The notes under the pieces were generated by a model, which did no database searches, had not been told where the DNA came from, and saw only the letters and a program-made list of their open reading frames with translations. A DNA stretch of 46,228 bases from M55B118 sp041694275 (GTDB lineage Bacteria > Bacillota_I > Bacilli_A > Izemoplasmatales > Izemoplasmataceae): contig JASMTQ010000045.1 in the NCBI GenBank assembly GCA_041694275.1, positions 1-46,228 on the forward strand. Reading direction: 5' to 3'. This document shows, piece by piece, positions 31,888 through 41,486 of this stretch. Numbering within the stretch: the first letter of the stretch is position 1; each line of letters begins with the position of its first letter. A program made the translations under genes and the position numbers.

Positions 31888-34800
31888 TTAGTACCCTGCG
31901 GCCTGCAAGTCATCAAGCGCTTGTGCAATACCGGTTTCACTTAGGTAAGTGGTATCCGGTGCAGCCTGATCCTTGTCATCGTGGTAATAGCTTGCTGTAA
32001 AGTCATTGGTTGGATTGCTGGTTGCAGCCCTGTAGGCGGTGACCATGTCCGGAGTCAATGTATCTCTTGCGATCATTGAAGCGAATACGATGGCCTGGTC
32101 AGTTTCATTCATCGCGTAAATCGATGTAAAGTCGAAACTGGCGTTGGTGACATCTCCGGTTGTGGCGGTATTGATGGCTTCTATGAAGTCTAGGATTTCC
32201 GCTTTCAGCGTGATGTCTGTGATGCCATGCAAGGTGTCGTTGACTGCGTCGTAGGTGTAGGTGTTGGCATCGTCATAGTTTGGAATGGAGATGTTCGTGT
32301 TGCTGTCGATCATCTTATCAACGGTGACATGGATTGAGCCACTATCGAGCATGGTGGAGAGTGTGGTTTGATCCATCGAGGTGACGGTGGCAGCGTCGAC
32401 TGAACCATCGAAATCTGTAATGCCAAGGGCGTCAAGACCCTCAAGAAGGTTGATGAGTTCAGGTTTTTCGATCTGGTCGGTGTTGAGGCTGTCGACTGCG
32501 ACTGTTTCCTGTAGTGCGACCGGTACAATCAGATCACCAACACCAGCGCTTGCCTGGTCTTCTTTCGCTGTGTCAAGGATGGTGTCTGAAATGGTTACAT
32601 GGAGCGAGGCGGATTCTAATATTGCGTTAAAGTCTGCGTTGAATACATTGGCTGGCGTGAAACTCATTGCAGAGAAGTCTGTAAGGCCAAGCAGTTCAAG
32701 ACCGTCGAGAAGATCGGTGAGTTCACCGCTTTCAATGTAGGTATCGCTTTGCAGTCTTACAGGGTTGCCTGATATATCCTGATCAGGTACGAGAAGCATG
32801 TTTCCTGTATCATTGAGCAATTTTTCAGAAACGGTTGCCTGAATGGATGAAGAAAGCAGCAACGTTTCTTTTGAAGTGAAGAATTCTGAAGAATCAATGG
32901 TTGTGCCAAACGAATCGAGATCCGTATAGCCCATTGTGTCAAACGCATTGATGAGCGCTTTGATTTCGCCTTTCACCACGAATTCAGCCGAATCGGTGTT
33001 GGTTACCCTGACAGGAGTACTGCCATCTTCTTCTATGTTTGGAACGATCAGTATCTCTGTTCCTAGGCCGGTAAGTTCATTTGAGAAGGTTTTGTGGATG
33101 GAAGCGGATGAAAGCAAAGTATCCTGCTTGGTTTCCGTATCGAAATTGGCCAGTGTGAATGCGCCGTCATAGGTGGTGATGTCTGTGATGCCCATCACTT
33201 CCATGCTGTTGATGAGGGCCTTGATTTCATCTTTGGTGATGAAGTTCAGTGTGTTTGTTTCTCCAACAAATGTCTGGGCTGTTCTTACAACATTGTCAGA
33301 AGCATCCTTGTCAGGTACGGTGAGGATGCTTGGACCAAGGGTATCCTCGATTTGCTGGGTGATGGTCGCATGCATCGAGGCGGATGTTAGAAGTATGGTT
33401 TGGTTGGTGTCATCGCCCTGGTCTTCATAAACGGTATTGAGATCGAGTGTGCCGGAGAAATCGTCGATGGTGGTGAATCCGAGGACTTCCAAGGCTTCAA
33501 TCATGGCGTGAAGTTCGTCTTCTACGACGTATTCAGTGTTTTCTATGGAACTTGATGTGGTCGTAAGCCTTACAGTGTTGCCAAGGACATCATCCTGTGG
33601 TACGACCAGGGTGCCCGCACCAAGATCAAGCACCTGACTCGACATGGTTGCATGCATGACGTGTGAGGCAAGCAAGATGTTTCTGTTGCCTACGTCATAA
33701 AAATCCGTCAAGGTGATGCTGCCGTCAAACGTGGTCACATCGGTAATTCCCAATATGTCGAGTGCGTCGATGAGGGATTCGAGTTCTGATGCCAGTACAT
33801 AGTCTGTATCGGTATTGGCTGATGGACTGCCCACAGTGAAACGAACATTCGTAGCGTCATCACTCGCAACGTATGGAACGGTGATGGTCTCATCGCTGTC
33901 CAGATCAATCAACTGGCTTGAAACCGTCGCCTGGATGGTGGAGGATTCAAGTACGTCCTGAGCATTCGTGCCATCGGCCAGAACGCTCAAATCGACATCC
34001 CCGGTGAAGCTTTCAATATCTAGGATATCAAGAATGTCCATGGCTCTGATAACGGCGTCCAGTTCGTCTTTGATGACGTATTCGGTCGGGGTCGGACTGG
34101 TCGTCATGGTTCTGATGGCCGTGGTGTTTGTTTCATCATAATAAGGTAGGGTGATTGTGCCATCGGCGTCCAGATCAATCAGCTGTTTGGAAATGGTAGC
34201 CTGTAAAATGGAAGAGCCAAGCACGATATCCCTGTTGGCCTGTGAATCCAGCACTGTGAGATCGACCGTTCCGTCAAAACTTTGGAAATCAAGCATGTTG
34301 AGAACATCAAGCGCGTTTACAACACTTTCAAGTTCGCTTTTGATTATGAACTCGGTCCCACTGACGGTTTTTCTGATTTCAACGCTGTCGGTCTCGTCAT
34401 AATAAGGAACGTTCAAGGTTTCATCGGTGGTAAGATCAAGGAGCTGATCGCTGAATGTGGAGTGGATAATAGCGGAGTTAAGAAGTCGGTTGAAGTCATC
34501 CTTGATCAATGTGAGATCAATGGATTCTATATTGTTGAAATCCGTAATATCAAGCGCAAGGAAGGCATCGAGAATGGCGTTGAGTTCGTCGGTTACGACG
34601 AGCTCAATCGCATCTGTTGAATGGGGTACAACGATGTCGTTTCCATCAATGTCCTGATCGGGAATGGTGAATACGGCTTCTGTGCCCGTTGCCTGCTCAA
34701 GCAATACGTCAGAGAGGGTGGCATGAAGGATTTCAGATGCGAACATGTTCTGTGTTTTCGTCTCATCTAAAACGGTGTCGTCACTGTCCTGTGAAAGGTT

Positions 34801-36807
34801 TTTAAGAAGTGTCGGGTTGAAGTCGACGGTTGTAAGGTCCTCAATGCCGAGGTCCTGAACGGCTGAGAAGATGTTTTTCATCTCAGTCGAGACCACAACG
34901 TCTCTATCAACCCCCTCTACTGTGATGGTTTTCAAGACCGTGGTTGGAATGATGAATGGATCATTCGCCATGTCAACGATGAAGTTCCCCAGGGTATCAG
35001 AGAGCACTTCGCTTTCAAAAAGCGCATCAATGGTGGATTCGCTGATGCTTAGAATGATGTTGACGTTGAACTCTTCAAGGCTGTCAAGCGCATCATCATC
35101 GGCAAGCGTATTAAGGGCGTCCAGCATGATTCTGAGCTCCCCTTCTTCAACAATCGTATCCCCATCATAGGTGTCAGTCCACTGTATGTCGTCATGGGCG
35201 ACCATCATATCCATGCCTTCAAGTCCGGCGTCGCCGGCAAACACGTTGACCATGGCCTGTTCGATGATGCGTGAACCAAGAAGGACGGTCAGATCCATAT
35301 CGGAAAGCCTGTCGACATAAATGAGAGGATCGGCTGAACGGATATCGCCAAGGGTGATGCCGGTATCGAGAATGTTTTTCGCGACTTCACCAAAGGCGGC
35401 GAACTCGTCTTCCCAGACGATGCCATCGGGTACGGTCACTACGGCGTTGGATGCACCAAGCGCCTCTTCAAGCATGGGTTCCATGGCGACGTACGCGCCA
35501 AGCGTGGCGAGTTCAGATTCGCTCAAATCATCAAAAATGTTCTTGGTTGTGTCGCCATCAAGGGTGATTGTGTCGTAGTCGGGATTTTCTTCAAGAAGGC
35601 CAGATGTATTGAGAAGTGAAAACGCACTTGATGCAATGGATCCAAGGGTTTGAAGCTCACTTCTGTAATCAATGTCATAAAGGTCTTCACGGGTGACTTC
35701 CAAATCCACTTCAAAGTGTTCGGCGCCCATGTCCAATGCGATTGGGACAAGCGAGACCAGCAAATCGGAGTCGGCAATCTCGCCAAACAGATTTTCAACG
35801 TCATCGGCTTCGATATCTGTAAGATCACGGCTTTCTGAGAATTCACTGCCTAGGAAGATGCCAGCCGCGTCTGTGAACACTGCGAGTTCATGACGTAGAG
35901 AGACACTTGTTTTTTGGTTCTGCGTTTCATAGTCGATTGAAAAAATTCTATCAAAAAGATAAAGATTGAATTTTGTTTCTCTTCCTGTTTCATCATCGGA
36001 CAGTTTGAAAGCCGTGAGTCCTCTCACGACGATATTGCTGTTATAGCTTTCACTGACTTCTCTTAGTGTTGTCACGGCATCATTTTCCGCTGGTTCTGTG
36101 GCAAGTGGTTGAAGGTATGAAGGGGTGGTTGAAAGGCTCATGACAGAGTTATTCTCTTCAGTAAAACGCGTCTCAGTAGCGGTGGTGTTTTCATCCGTCG
36201 CATCCAGAAGTGCGATCATGTTGGTGGAAACATCCATGACACCCCCGAAGATGACAAGCGTCGCATATACGGCAAGCGCTCCTGATAGGAGGCCAACCGC
36301 CATGCCCGGAACACGTTTTTTGCCGTGTGCTTCGACATGGTCTTTCGACTGTTTGAAGAACACCATGTAAACCACCCAGGTGAAAAAGCGGTATAGAATC
36401 TGGATAACGGTGAAATAGACGATGGCATAAAGTATTTTTAATACGAAAAGCCCAATGCCTTCAGCGAATGCGATGAAGTTCTCATTGGAAAGATCCGCAT
36501 TGATGGTATCTCCAAGCATGGTCTCTATGATGATAGGCACGGCGTCTTGAAAAGAGTTGGCATCTCCGATGCCCGCAATGCCGCTCATGCTGAGAAGATT
36601 GCTTATGAAGTTGAACTCTACAGTCCACATAAACCTTACGACAATGCCAAGCGTCGCAAAGAATATGACGTAGAAAATAAACTTGACGATAAAATGATAA
36701 ACTGATTTCCGAAGGCCTCTTAGGAAACCAAAAAGCATGCCAATGGCAAGCATTCCAAAGAAAAGCAAATTGAAATATGTGGGATAATCTAGCGAATCGA
36801 AAGTCAT
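31888..36807 (-). CDS. giant CvpA-like membrane protein with about 14 acidic tandem repeats
   Basis: 1639 residues from ATG 36807 (GGAGGA 9 bases upstream, preferred over TTG 36816). Four membrane segments (about 7-27, 34-60, 113-147, 163-187) resemble CvpA-family proteins (GFLRGLRKSVYHF). Positive charges lie in the 1-2 and 3-4 loops, so the long C-terminal part should face outside. From about residue 436 to the end run some 14 units of 75-94 residues. The pattern is S..(I/M)(H/Q)(A/V)T(I/V/F)S..L.D, then VP..D, VR.T, EYV.K.EL.A.I.ALD.LGITD, F.G...L. Units around 775-1240 are most alike; the first few and the last are divergent. The domain is rich in Asp, Glu and Thr, without Cys. I know no matching named protein; surface adhesin or cell-envelope spacer roles are guesses. 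Confidence 0.8.
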   Translation of the reverse strand: MTFDSLDYPTYFNLLFFGMLAIGMLFGFLRGLRKSVYHFIVKFIFYVIFFATLGIVVRFMWTVEFNFISNLLSMSGIAGIGDANSFQDAVPIIIETMLGDTINADLSNENFIAFAEGIGLFVLKILYAIVYFTVIQILYRFFTWVVYMVFFKQSKDHVEAHGKKRVPGMAVGLLSGALAVYATLVIFGGVMDVSTNMIALLDATDENTTATETRFTEENNSVMSLSTTPSYLQPLATEPAENDAVTTLREVSESYNSNIVVRGLTAFKLSDDETGRETKFNLYLFDRIFSIDYETQNQKTSVSLRHELAVFTDAAGIFLGSEFSESRDLTDIEADDVENLFGEIADSDLLVSLVPIALDMGAEHFEVDLEVTREDLYDIDYRSELQTLGSIASSAFSLLNTSGLLEENPDYDTITLDGDTTKNIFDDLSESELATLGAYVAMEPMLEEALGASNAVVTVPDGIVWEDEFAAFGEVAKNILDTGITLGDIRSADPLIYVDRLSDMDLTVLLGSRIIEQAMVNVFAGDAGLEGMDMMVAHDDIQWTDTYDGDTIVEEGELRIMLDALNTLADDDALDSLEEFNVNIILSISESTIDALFESEVLSDTLGNFIVDMANDPFIIPTTVLKTITVEGVDRDVVVSTEMKNIFSAVQDLGIEDLTTVDFNPTLLKNLSQDSDDTVLDETKTQNMFASEILHATLSDVLLEQATGTEAVFTIPDQDIDGNDIVVPHSTDAIELVVTDELNAILDAFLALDITDFNNIESIDLTLIKDDFNRLLNSAIIHSTFSDQLLDLTTDETLNVPYYDETDSVEIRKTVSGTEFIIKSELESVVNALDVLNMLDFQSFDGTVDLTVLDSQANRDIVLGSSILQATISKQLIDLDADGTITLPYYDETNTTAIRTMTTSPTPTEYVIKDELDAVIRAMDILDILDIESFTGDVDLSVLADGTNAQDVLESSTIQATVSSQLIDLDSDETITVPYVASDDATNVRFTVGSPSANTDTDYVLASELESLIDALDILGITDVTTFDGSITLTDFYDVGNRNILLASHVMHATMSSQVLDLGAGTLVVPQDDVLGNTVRLTTTSSSIENTEYVVEDELHAMIEALEVLGFTTIDDFSGTLDLNTVYEDQGDDTNQTILLTSASMHATITQQIEDTLGPSILTVPDKDASDNVVRTAQTFVGETNTLNFITKDEIKALINSMEVMGITDITTYDGAFTLANFDTETKQDTLLSSASIHKTFSNELTGLGTEILIVPNIEEDGSTPVRVTNTDSAEFVVKGEIKALINAFDTMGYTDLDSFGTTIDSSEFFTSKETLLLSSSIQATVSEKLLNDTGNMLLVPDQDISGNPVRLQSDTYIESGELTDLLDGLELLGLTDFSAMSFTPANVFNADFNAILESASLHVTISDTILDTAKEDQASAGVGDLIVPVALQETVAVDSLNTDQIEKPELINLLEGLDALGITDFDGSVDAATVTSMDQTTLSTMLDSGSIHVTVDKMIDSNTNISIPNYDDANTYTYDAVNDTLHGITDITLKAEILDFIEAINTATTGDVTNASFDFTSIYAMNETDQAIVFASMIARDTLTPDMVTAYRAATSNPTNDFTASYYHDDKDQAAPDTTYLSETGIAQALDDLQAAGY
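31891..35502 (-). repeat. tandem protein repeat array, about 14 units of about 90 codons
   Basis: Unit boundaries by eye fall near every 240-280 bases. Unit starts (residue numbers) are about 436, 511, 598, 690, 777, 864, 954, 1047, 1141, 1233, 1318, 1398, 1488 and 1576 (partial). The DNA of central units shares words such as those coding for HATxSxQ and the YxxxDEL segment but is diverged, so the array is old rather than freshly amplified. Confidence 0.75.
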
Positions 36808-36892
36808 GGGAATCAATCCTCCGCTTCAAAATAGGGTTTAGTGTGCATATTATACCGCTTTATTTGAAAATATACTAATTTAATACGCTAAT

Positions 36893-37807
36893 CTATTTCA
36901 AATTCGCGTAAGCGACTGCCGATTTAGCGGCAAGTCTTGCGTTGTTATAAACAAGTGCGAGGTTCGCTTCAAGACTTTTTCCACCGGTGATGGATTCGAT
37001 TTTCGCAAGCAGATAAGGCGTGAGCGCTTTTCCGTGGATACCCTCTGATTCTGCCTGCTCCAGCGCTTCTTCAATGGCTTTGTCGATAACTGATTTGTCA
37101 ATACTGTCTTCTTTTGGGACTGGGTTGGCCACCACCATGCCCCCGTTTAGATCAAGGGTTCGCTTGTTGTGAAGCGTTTTTGCGATTTCTTCAGGGCTGT
37201 CCGCTCTAAGGGGAACCTGGAAGCCGCTTTTTCTTGTGAAGAAAGCCGGCAGTTCGTCGGTTTCATATCCTATGACGGGGACGCCCTTGGTTTCAAGGTA
37301 TTCCAGTGTGAGGGAAAGATCGAGAATGCTTTTGGCACCCGCGCAGACTACGCACACATCGATATTTGCAAGTTCTTCCAAATCTCTTGAAATATCAAAG
37401 GTCTTCTCCGCGCCTCTATGCACCCCGCCTATGCCTCCGGTCGCAAAGAACGCGATGCCCGCCATTTGTGCTATGAGCATGGTTGCGGAGACTGTCGTCG
37501 CACCGTTTAATTTCTTCGTTAAAGCGGACGCCAGGTCTCTTTTTGAAAGTTTCACCACGTCATCAAGCTGGGCGAACGCTTCGATTTCCTCAGGATCGAC
37601 GCCGACTTTTATGACGCCATCAACCATGAGAATCGTGGCGGGTACCGCCCCTTCTTTTTCAATGATGGATTCGACTTTTCTGGCCATTTCCACGTTCTGT
37701 GGATATGGCATTCCGTGGGAAATGATGGTTGATTCAAGTGCGACAACGCCTTTGTTTTCTTCAAGGGCTTTTCTTACTTTGGGATGGATTTCAATGGGTT
37801 TATTCAT
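36893..37807 (-). CDS. psuG: pseudouridine-5'-phosphate glycosidase
   Basis: 304 residues, usual length. VALESTIISHGMPYPQN, the ATILMVDGVIKVG segment, FFATGGIGGVHRGAE, CAGAKSILDLSLTLEYLE and a late NPVPKEDSID region are characteristic. It splits pseudouridine 5'-phosphate to uracil and ribose 5-phosphate. It overlaps psuK by 8 bases, with GAGGCG 7 bases before ATG 37807. With psuK and upp it makes a pseudouridine salvage route. No terminator is seen after it, so the giant repeat gene might be partly co-transcribed. Confidence 0.97.
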   Translation of the reverse strand: MNKPIEIHPKVRKALEENKGVVALESTIISHGMPYPQNVEMARKVESIIEKEGAVPATILMVDGVIKVGVDPEEIEAFAQLDDVVKLSKRDLASALTKKLNGATTVSATMLIAQMAGIAFFATGGIGGVHRGAEKTFDISRDLEELANIDVCVVCAGAKSILDLSLTLEYLETKGVPVIGYETDELPAFFTRKSGFQVPLRADSPEEIAKTLHNKRTLDLNGGMVVANPVPKEDSIDKSVIDKAIEEALEQAESEGIHGKALTPYLLAKIESITGGKSLEANLALVYNNARLAAKSAVAYANLK

Positions 37808-38705
37808 GGGTTAACGCCTCTATTCTTTCATTTAGTATTTTTTCGTTCAAGGTCTGCTTCACGGTGTCTTCGCTTTCAAGTGTGAGCGAAGCAAGCGCAG
37901 TTGCAGTTCTTAGTGGATCCATTTTATTCTCTATACCATATATGTAGCCTGCGAAAAATGCATCCCCCGCACCAGAGGTGTTCAAAACATCTGTTTTTCT
38001 GGCACTTTGTTTGCGTATAGACTGGCTGTTCATAAGATAGGCCCCTTCTTTGCCCATGGTCACCACAATGGTTTTAACGCCTTTTTTTGTGAAAAAGTCA
38101 CGCACGTCACGTAGGGATGTTTCATCAATGGTCATATTCGTGAGCGCTTCAGCTTCCAGGCGGTTTAAAGACAAGGTGTCGATCTTGGAATAAATCGGTT
38201 CGATTCTTGTGGCTTTCACAGTTGAAATCGCGTTGATGAAGACCGTATCATTCAAAGTGGCCAAGTAGGCCAGGGTTGACGCGCTTAAATTGGTTTCAAG
38301 CACCAGCCTGCCTGCGTTCTTGATAAGGTCGATGATAGGATCGAACGCGTCTTTTTGAAGGGTTTCCACGCTCTTTGTATCGGCTACGCCCACTACCATG
38401 TCCTTGTGATTGTCAAAAAGGGCGGCGTATTTGCTCGTGGTGATGCCTTCATGTTTTATCTGATGAAGCACCACTTCGTTGTTGATGCAGGAATCCTTGA
38501 GAAGATCGGCATCGACTTCGTCACCGAGCGGTGTTATGAAATGGGTCGAAACACCGATTCTCGCCAGGTTTTCTGCAATGTTTCTACCAACCCCACCGGG
38601 TGAAAGCCGGATGGACCCGATATTTGAATCCCGCCAGATGACTTCCTGATTCAAAGAAAGGGAAATATCTATATTGGCACTTCCTATTACGACTGTATAG
38701 CTCAT
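37800..38705 (-). CDS. psuK: pseudouridine kinase (PfkB family)
   Basis: 301 residues. PfkB-family sugar kinase with VVIGSANIDI at the N-terminus, GGVGRNIAENLARIG (substrate glycine motif) and NTSGAGDAFFAGYIYG with the catalytic Asp near residue 248. Pairing with psuG assigns the substrate as pseudouridine, which it phosphorylates at the 5' position. AAGGAGG stands 5 bases before ATG 38705. It is first in its operon. Confidence 0.95.
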   Translation of the reverse strand: MSYTVVIGSANIDISLSLNQEVIWRDSNIGSIRLSPGGVGRNIAENLARIGVSTHFITPLGDEVDADLLKDSCINNEVVLHQIKHEGITTSKYAALFDNHKDMVVGVADTKSVETLQKDAFDPIIDLIKNAGRLVLETNLSASTLAYLATLNDTVFINAISTVKATRIEPIYSKIDTLSLNRLEAEALTNMTIDETSLRDVRDFFTKKGVKTIVVTMGKEGAYLMNSQSIRKQSARKTDVLNTSGAGDAFFAGYIYGIENKMDPLRTATALASLTLESEDTVKQTLNEKILNERIEALTHE

Positions 38706-38787
38706 CTTTGCCTCCTTAACGTGACAGTATTATTTTACCATGAAATTGCGTTTGATTCATCAAATCGAAATATAATAAGGTTTTATA

Positions 38788-38816
38788 TTCAAAGAAACTT
38801 CAAAATATGCTATATT
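38788..38816 (+). promoter_or_regulatory. promoter of the PlsC-like/GltS-like gene pair
   Basis: TTCAAA (38788-38793), 17-base spacer, TATATT (38811-38816), about 38 bases before the start at 38855. The -35 is moderate and the -10 good. Confidence 0.5.
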
Positions 38817-38854
38817 GATAATAGTCTTTACATCATGCTAGGCGGTGCACATTC

Positions 38855-40039
38855 ATGAAGAAAAAAAGAAAATTCAGACACAGGGTCACCTTCTTTTTCC
38901 TAGAACCCCTGTTCAGAGCATATTTCCGCATCACATATAACTTTAGAGCAGAGCGCTACAAACCTCCAAAAGGGGAAAAAGGTCCATATTTGATCATCGC
39001 AAATCATACAACAGCCCACGATCCTTTTTTCATGGCCTTTGGATTTCCAGGTGTTATTTACTACGTTGCCTCGGATATGCTTTTTTCAGTCAAGTACCTT
39101 TCCAAAATCATGAGCTATCTCGTAGCGCCCATCGCCAAAACAAAATACCGAAGCGATATCGAAACCATAAGAGATATGAAACGGTTTGTTGGTGAAGGGG
39201 GATCAATCGGTCTTTTTCCTGAAGGCAATACCACGTTTAGTGGTGAACTCATGCCCATCCCCTTTGTCATTGCGAAACTGATAAAAAAGTTAAAAATCCC
39301 AGTGCTTTTCTACCAGATAAAAGGCGGATACCTTGCAAGACCAAGATGGTCACGCACGAAAAGAAAAGGGAAAGTGACCGGTCATGTCGAGAAGGTCTGG
39401 TACCCTGAAGAATTCAAAGACCTCTCACCCGATGAAATCTATGAGACCATCAAGGAAAACATTCAGGTGGACGAGTTTGACACGACAACCCGTTTCAAAA
39501 GCAAATACAAGGCTGAAGATCTTGAAAGCGCCTATTTCGTATGTCCGACGTGTGGCGCACTTGAAACCTTGCACAGCGAAGGCAACGACGTATGGTGCAC
39601 CCATTGTGATTACCACGCCAGAGTGAATGAGTTCGGGAAATTTGAAACCCTCACGGGCAAAGGGTTTGAAACAACCATTCCCTGGTATCACTATCAGGAA
39701 GAAACCCTTCATGGGTGGCTCGACAATCAAAAAGAAAGTGCATTGCTTTTTGAAAATGCGAATGAAAGAATTCTCGAAGTGAAGCGTTCCAAATACAAAA
39801 CCTATAAAGCACATGGTACCATCAGACTATACAAGACACATGTTCATTTTCTGTTTGATGACGGCAGTGAGGAAACATGGGATGTTTCAAGCATAAGCAG
39901 TGCCGTCCAGCAGAAAAACAAGCTTATTCTTCATCACGAAAAAGAAGCGAAAACATACTACCTACTGAGTCACGGAAAAAGAAACGCGCTTAAGTACGTT
40001 CAAGCGATAGACTGGCTCAAGAAAAAGGAGCGCGATTAG
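38855..40039 (+). CDS. PlsC-type acyltransferase with zinc ribbon and C-terminal domain
   Basis: 394 residues. The first 215 or so form a 1-acylglycerol-3-phosphate acyltransferase domain with NHTTAHD (50-56, the HX4D catalytic pair) and FPEGNTTFSGE (121-131). A zinc ribbon follows with Cys230, 233, 248 and 251 (CPTC, CTHC), then about 140 residues that look like a small beta-rich PH/GRAM-type domain. Ordinary PlsC proteins are 200-250 residues, so the tail is an addition. It probably makes phosphatidic acid or acylates another membrane lipid. The ribosome site AGGCGGTG is weak. The downstream symporter gene follows without a gap. Confidence 0.83.
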   Translation: MKKKRKFRHRVTFFFLEPLFRAYFRITYNFRAERYKPPKGEKGPYLIIANHTTAHDPFFMAFGFPGVIYYVASDMLFSVKYLSKIMSYLVAPIAKTKYRSDIETIRDMKRFVGEGGSIGLFPEGNTTFSGELMPIPFVIAKLIKKLKIPVLFYQIKGGYLARPRWSRTKRKGKVTGHVEKVWYPEEFKDLSPDEIYETIKENIQVDEFDTTTRFKSKYKAEDLESAYFVCPTCGALETLHSEGNDVWCTHCDYHARVNEFGKFETLTGKGFETTIPWYHYQEETLHGWLDNQKESALLFENANERILEVKRSKYKTYKAHGTIRLYKTHVHFLFDDGSEETWDVSSISSAVQQKNKLILHHEKEAKTYYLLSHGKRNALKYVQAIDWLKKKERD

Positions 40040-41440
40040 ATGGACTTCACCAACTTTGATTTATGGAACGGCGTCATTCATTTTTCAGTATTGTCGATGT
40101 TGCTGTTGCTTGCGAACACCCTGAGAAGAAAAATCCCTTTTTTAAGGCGGTCCCTTCTTCCAACGGCGGTCATCGCGGGATTCATAGGACTCATTGTCAA
40201 AGAAACCCTTTTTGCGGGGATCTTTGGAGAGGCGCAGGTTGAAGAGGTGAACATCTTCTTCTCAATGGTGACCTACCACACCATCGCACTTGGATTCATC
40301 GCACTGGGCCTCAAGGTTCATGAAACCTACAAGTTCAAAACCAAGCGCAAACAGTCGATTTTCAGCGGGCTCATCATCGTTTCCACCTACCTTCTTCAGG
40401 GGTTTGTGGGCATCGTACTCAGTCTGACACTCGCCTACACCTTCTTCCCCGAGCTTTTCAGTGCCGCTGGGATGCTGCTTCCAATGGGATTCGGTCAAGG
40501 TCCGGGACAAGCGCTCAACATCGGAACCGTGTATGAGATTTCTCACGGATTCGCAGGAGGCTCCACATTTGGGCTTGCCATCGCCTCTTTCGGGTTTTTC
40601 TGGGGTGCGATAGTCGGTGTTATTTATCTTAACCGCCTTTATAAAAAAGGGTTTGTCAAGAAGAAAAACGCTCAGGATTCCAAGCGGGTCAGCATGCAGG
40701 AGATCGAATCCCCTGATGAAATTCCCCTTGCGGAATCGATTGACAAGTTCACCATCCAGGTAACCCTCGTACTTTTTGTCTACGCCATTACCTATGGGTT
40801 CATGCGCGGCATGACCTACATTCTCAACAACGGGTTCTTCGGAGATTTCGGTGCCGATACCGTGGTGCCTCTCATCTGGGGGTTCAACTTCATCATCGGT
40901 ACGCTTTTCGCCATTATGTTCAAGAAAATATTCATGCTTCTTAGAAAATACAAAATCATGAACCGCCAGTATCCAAACAACTATATGTTGAACCGCATCA
41001 GTGGGTTTGTCTTTGATTTCATGATCGTATCAAGCATCACGGCCATACGGATTGAAGATTTGAGAACCCTCTGGGTACCGTTTTTGATTCTTGTTTTTGC
41101 TGTAGGACTGGCCACGCTTTTTTACATCATCTTCATCACAAGGAGAGTCTATCCAGACTACAAGGAAGCCGCAAGTCTCGGCATGTTCGGCATGTTGACG
41201 GGAACCGCGAGTACCGGCGTCATTTTGCTTAGGGAAGTTGATCCGAACTTTGAAACCCCGGCTGCCAACGATCTGATCGTGGGATCGACGACGGCCATCT
41301 TCTTCGGCTTTCCGATTCTACTGCTTGTGGGGATTGCGCCAATCAGCATTGTCCACACGCTCATAGTTCTTGGCGTCATCGCCTTGCTGGCCGCTATAAG
41401 CATCGGCGTCCTTGTCAGGTTCAATCCGAAAAACGAATAA
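40040..41440 (+). CDS. GltS-like sodium-coupled symporter
   Basis: 466 residues with about 10-12 hydrophobic helices in two halves. PMGFGQGPGQALNIG and LTGTASTGVILLREVD are the paired glycine-rich pore-loop segments expected of the GltS (sodium:glutamate) family. The start ATG 40040 follows AAAAAGGAG, and the gene abuts the acyltransferase stop codon, implying a two-gene operon. The substrate is not certain: related Bacillota proteins are annotated as sodium:glutamate symporters, but selectivity cannot be read here. Confidence 0.72.
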   Translation: MDFTNFDLWNGVIHFSVLSMLLLLANTLRRKIPFLRRSLLPTAVIAGFIGLIVKETLFAGIFGEAQVEEVNIFFSMVTYHTIALGFIALGLKVHETYKFKTKRKQSIFSGLIIVSTYLLQGFVGIVLSLTLAYTFFPELFSAAGMLLPMGFGQGPGQALNIGTVYEISHGFAGGSTFGLAIASFGFFWGAIVGVIYLNRLYKKGFVKKKNAQDSKRVSMQEIESPDEIPLAESIDKFTIQVTLVLFVYAITYGFMRGMTYILNNGFFGDFGADTVVPLIWGFNFIIGTLFAIMFKKIFMLLRKYKIMNRQYPNNYMLNRISGFVFDFMIVSSITAIRIEDLRTLWVPFLILVFAVGLATLFYIIFITRRVYPDYKEAASLGMFGMLTGTASTGVILLREVDPNFETPAANDLIVGSTTAIFFGFPILLLVGIAPISIVHTLIVLGVIALLAAISIGVLVRFNPKNE

Positions 41441-41441
41441 G

Positions 41442-41479
41442 AAAAGCGCCTGGTTCCGCATTTGGAATCAGGCGCTTTT
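41442..41479. terminator. bidirectional terminator between the GltS-like and MATE genes
   Basis: AAAAGCGCCTGGTTCC (41442-41457) pairs with GGAATCAGGCGCTTTT (41464-41479) with one mismatch pair; A/T tracts flank both sides. It serves both convergent genes. Confidence 0.9.
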
Positions 41480-41486
41480 TAATTGT

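Noticed and set aside
31891..35502. CRISPR or minisatellite-like repeat array
   Set aside because: The repetition is a protein-coding pattern of about 90 codons with diverged DNA and an unbroken reading frame; there are no short identical repeats with unique spacers.
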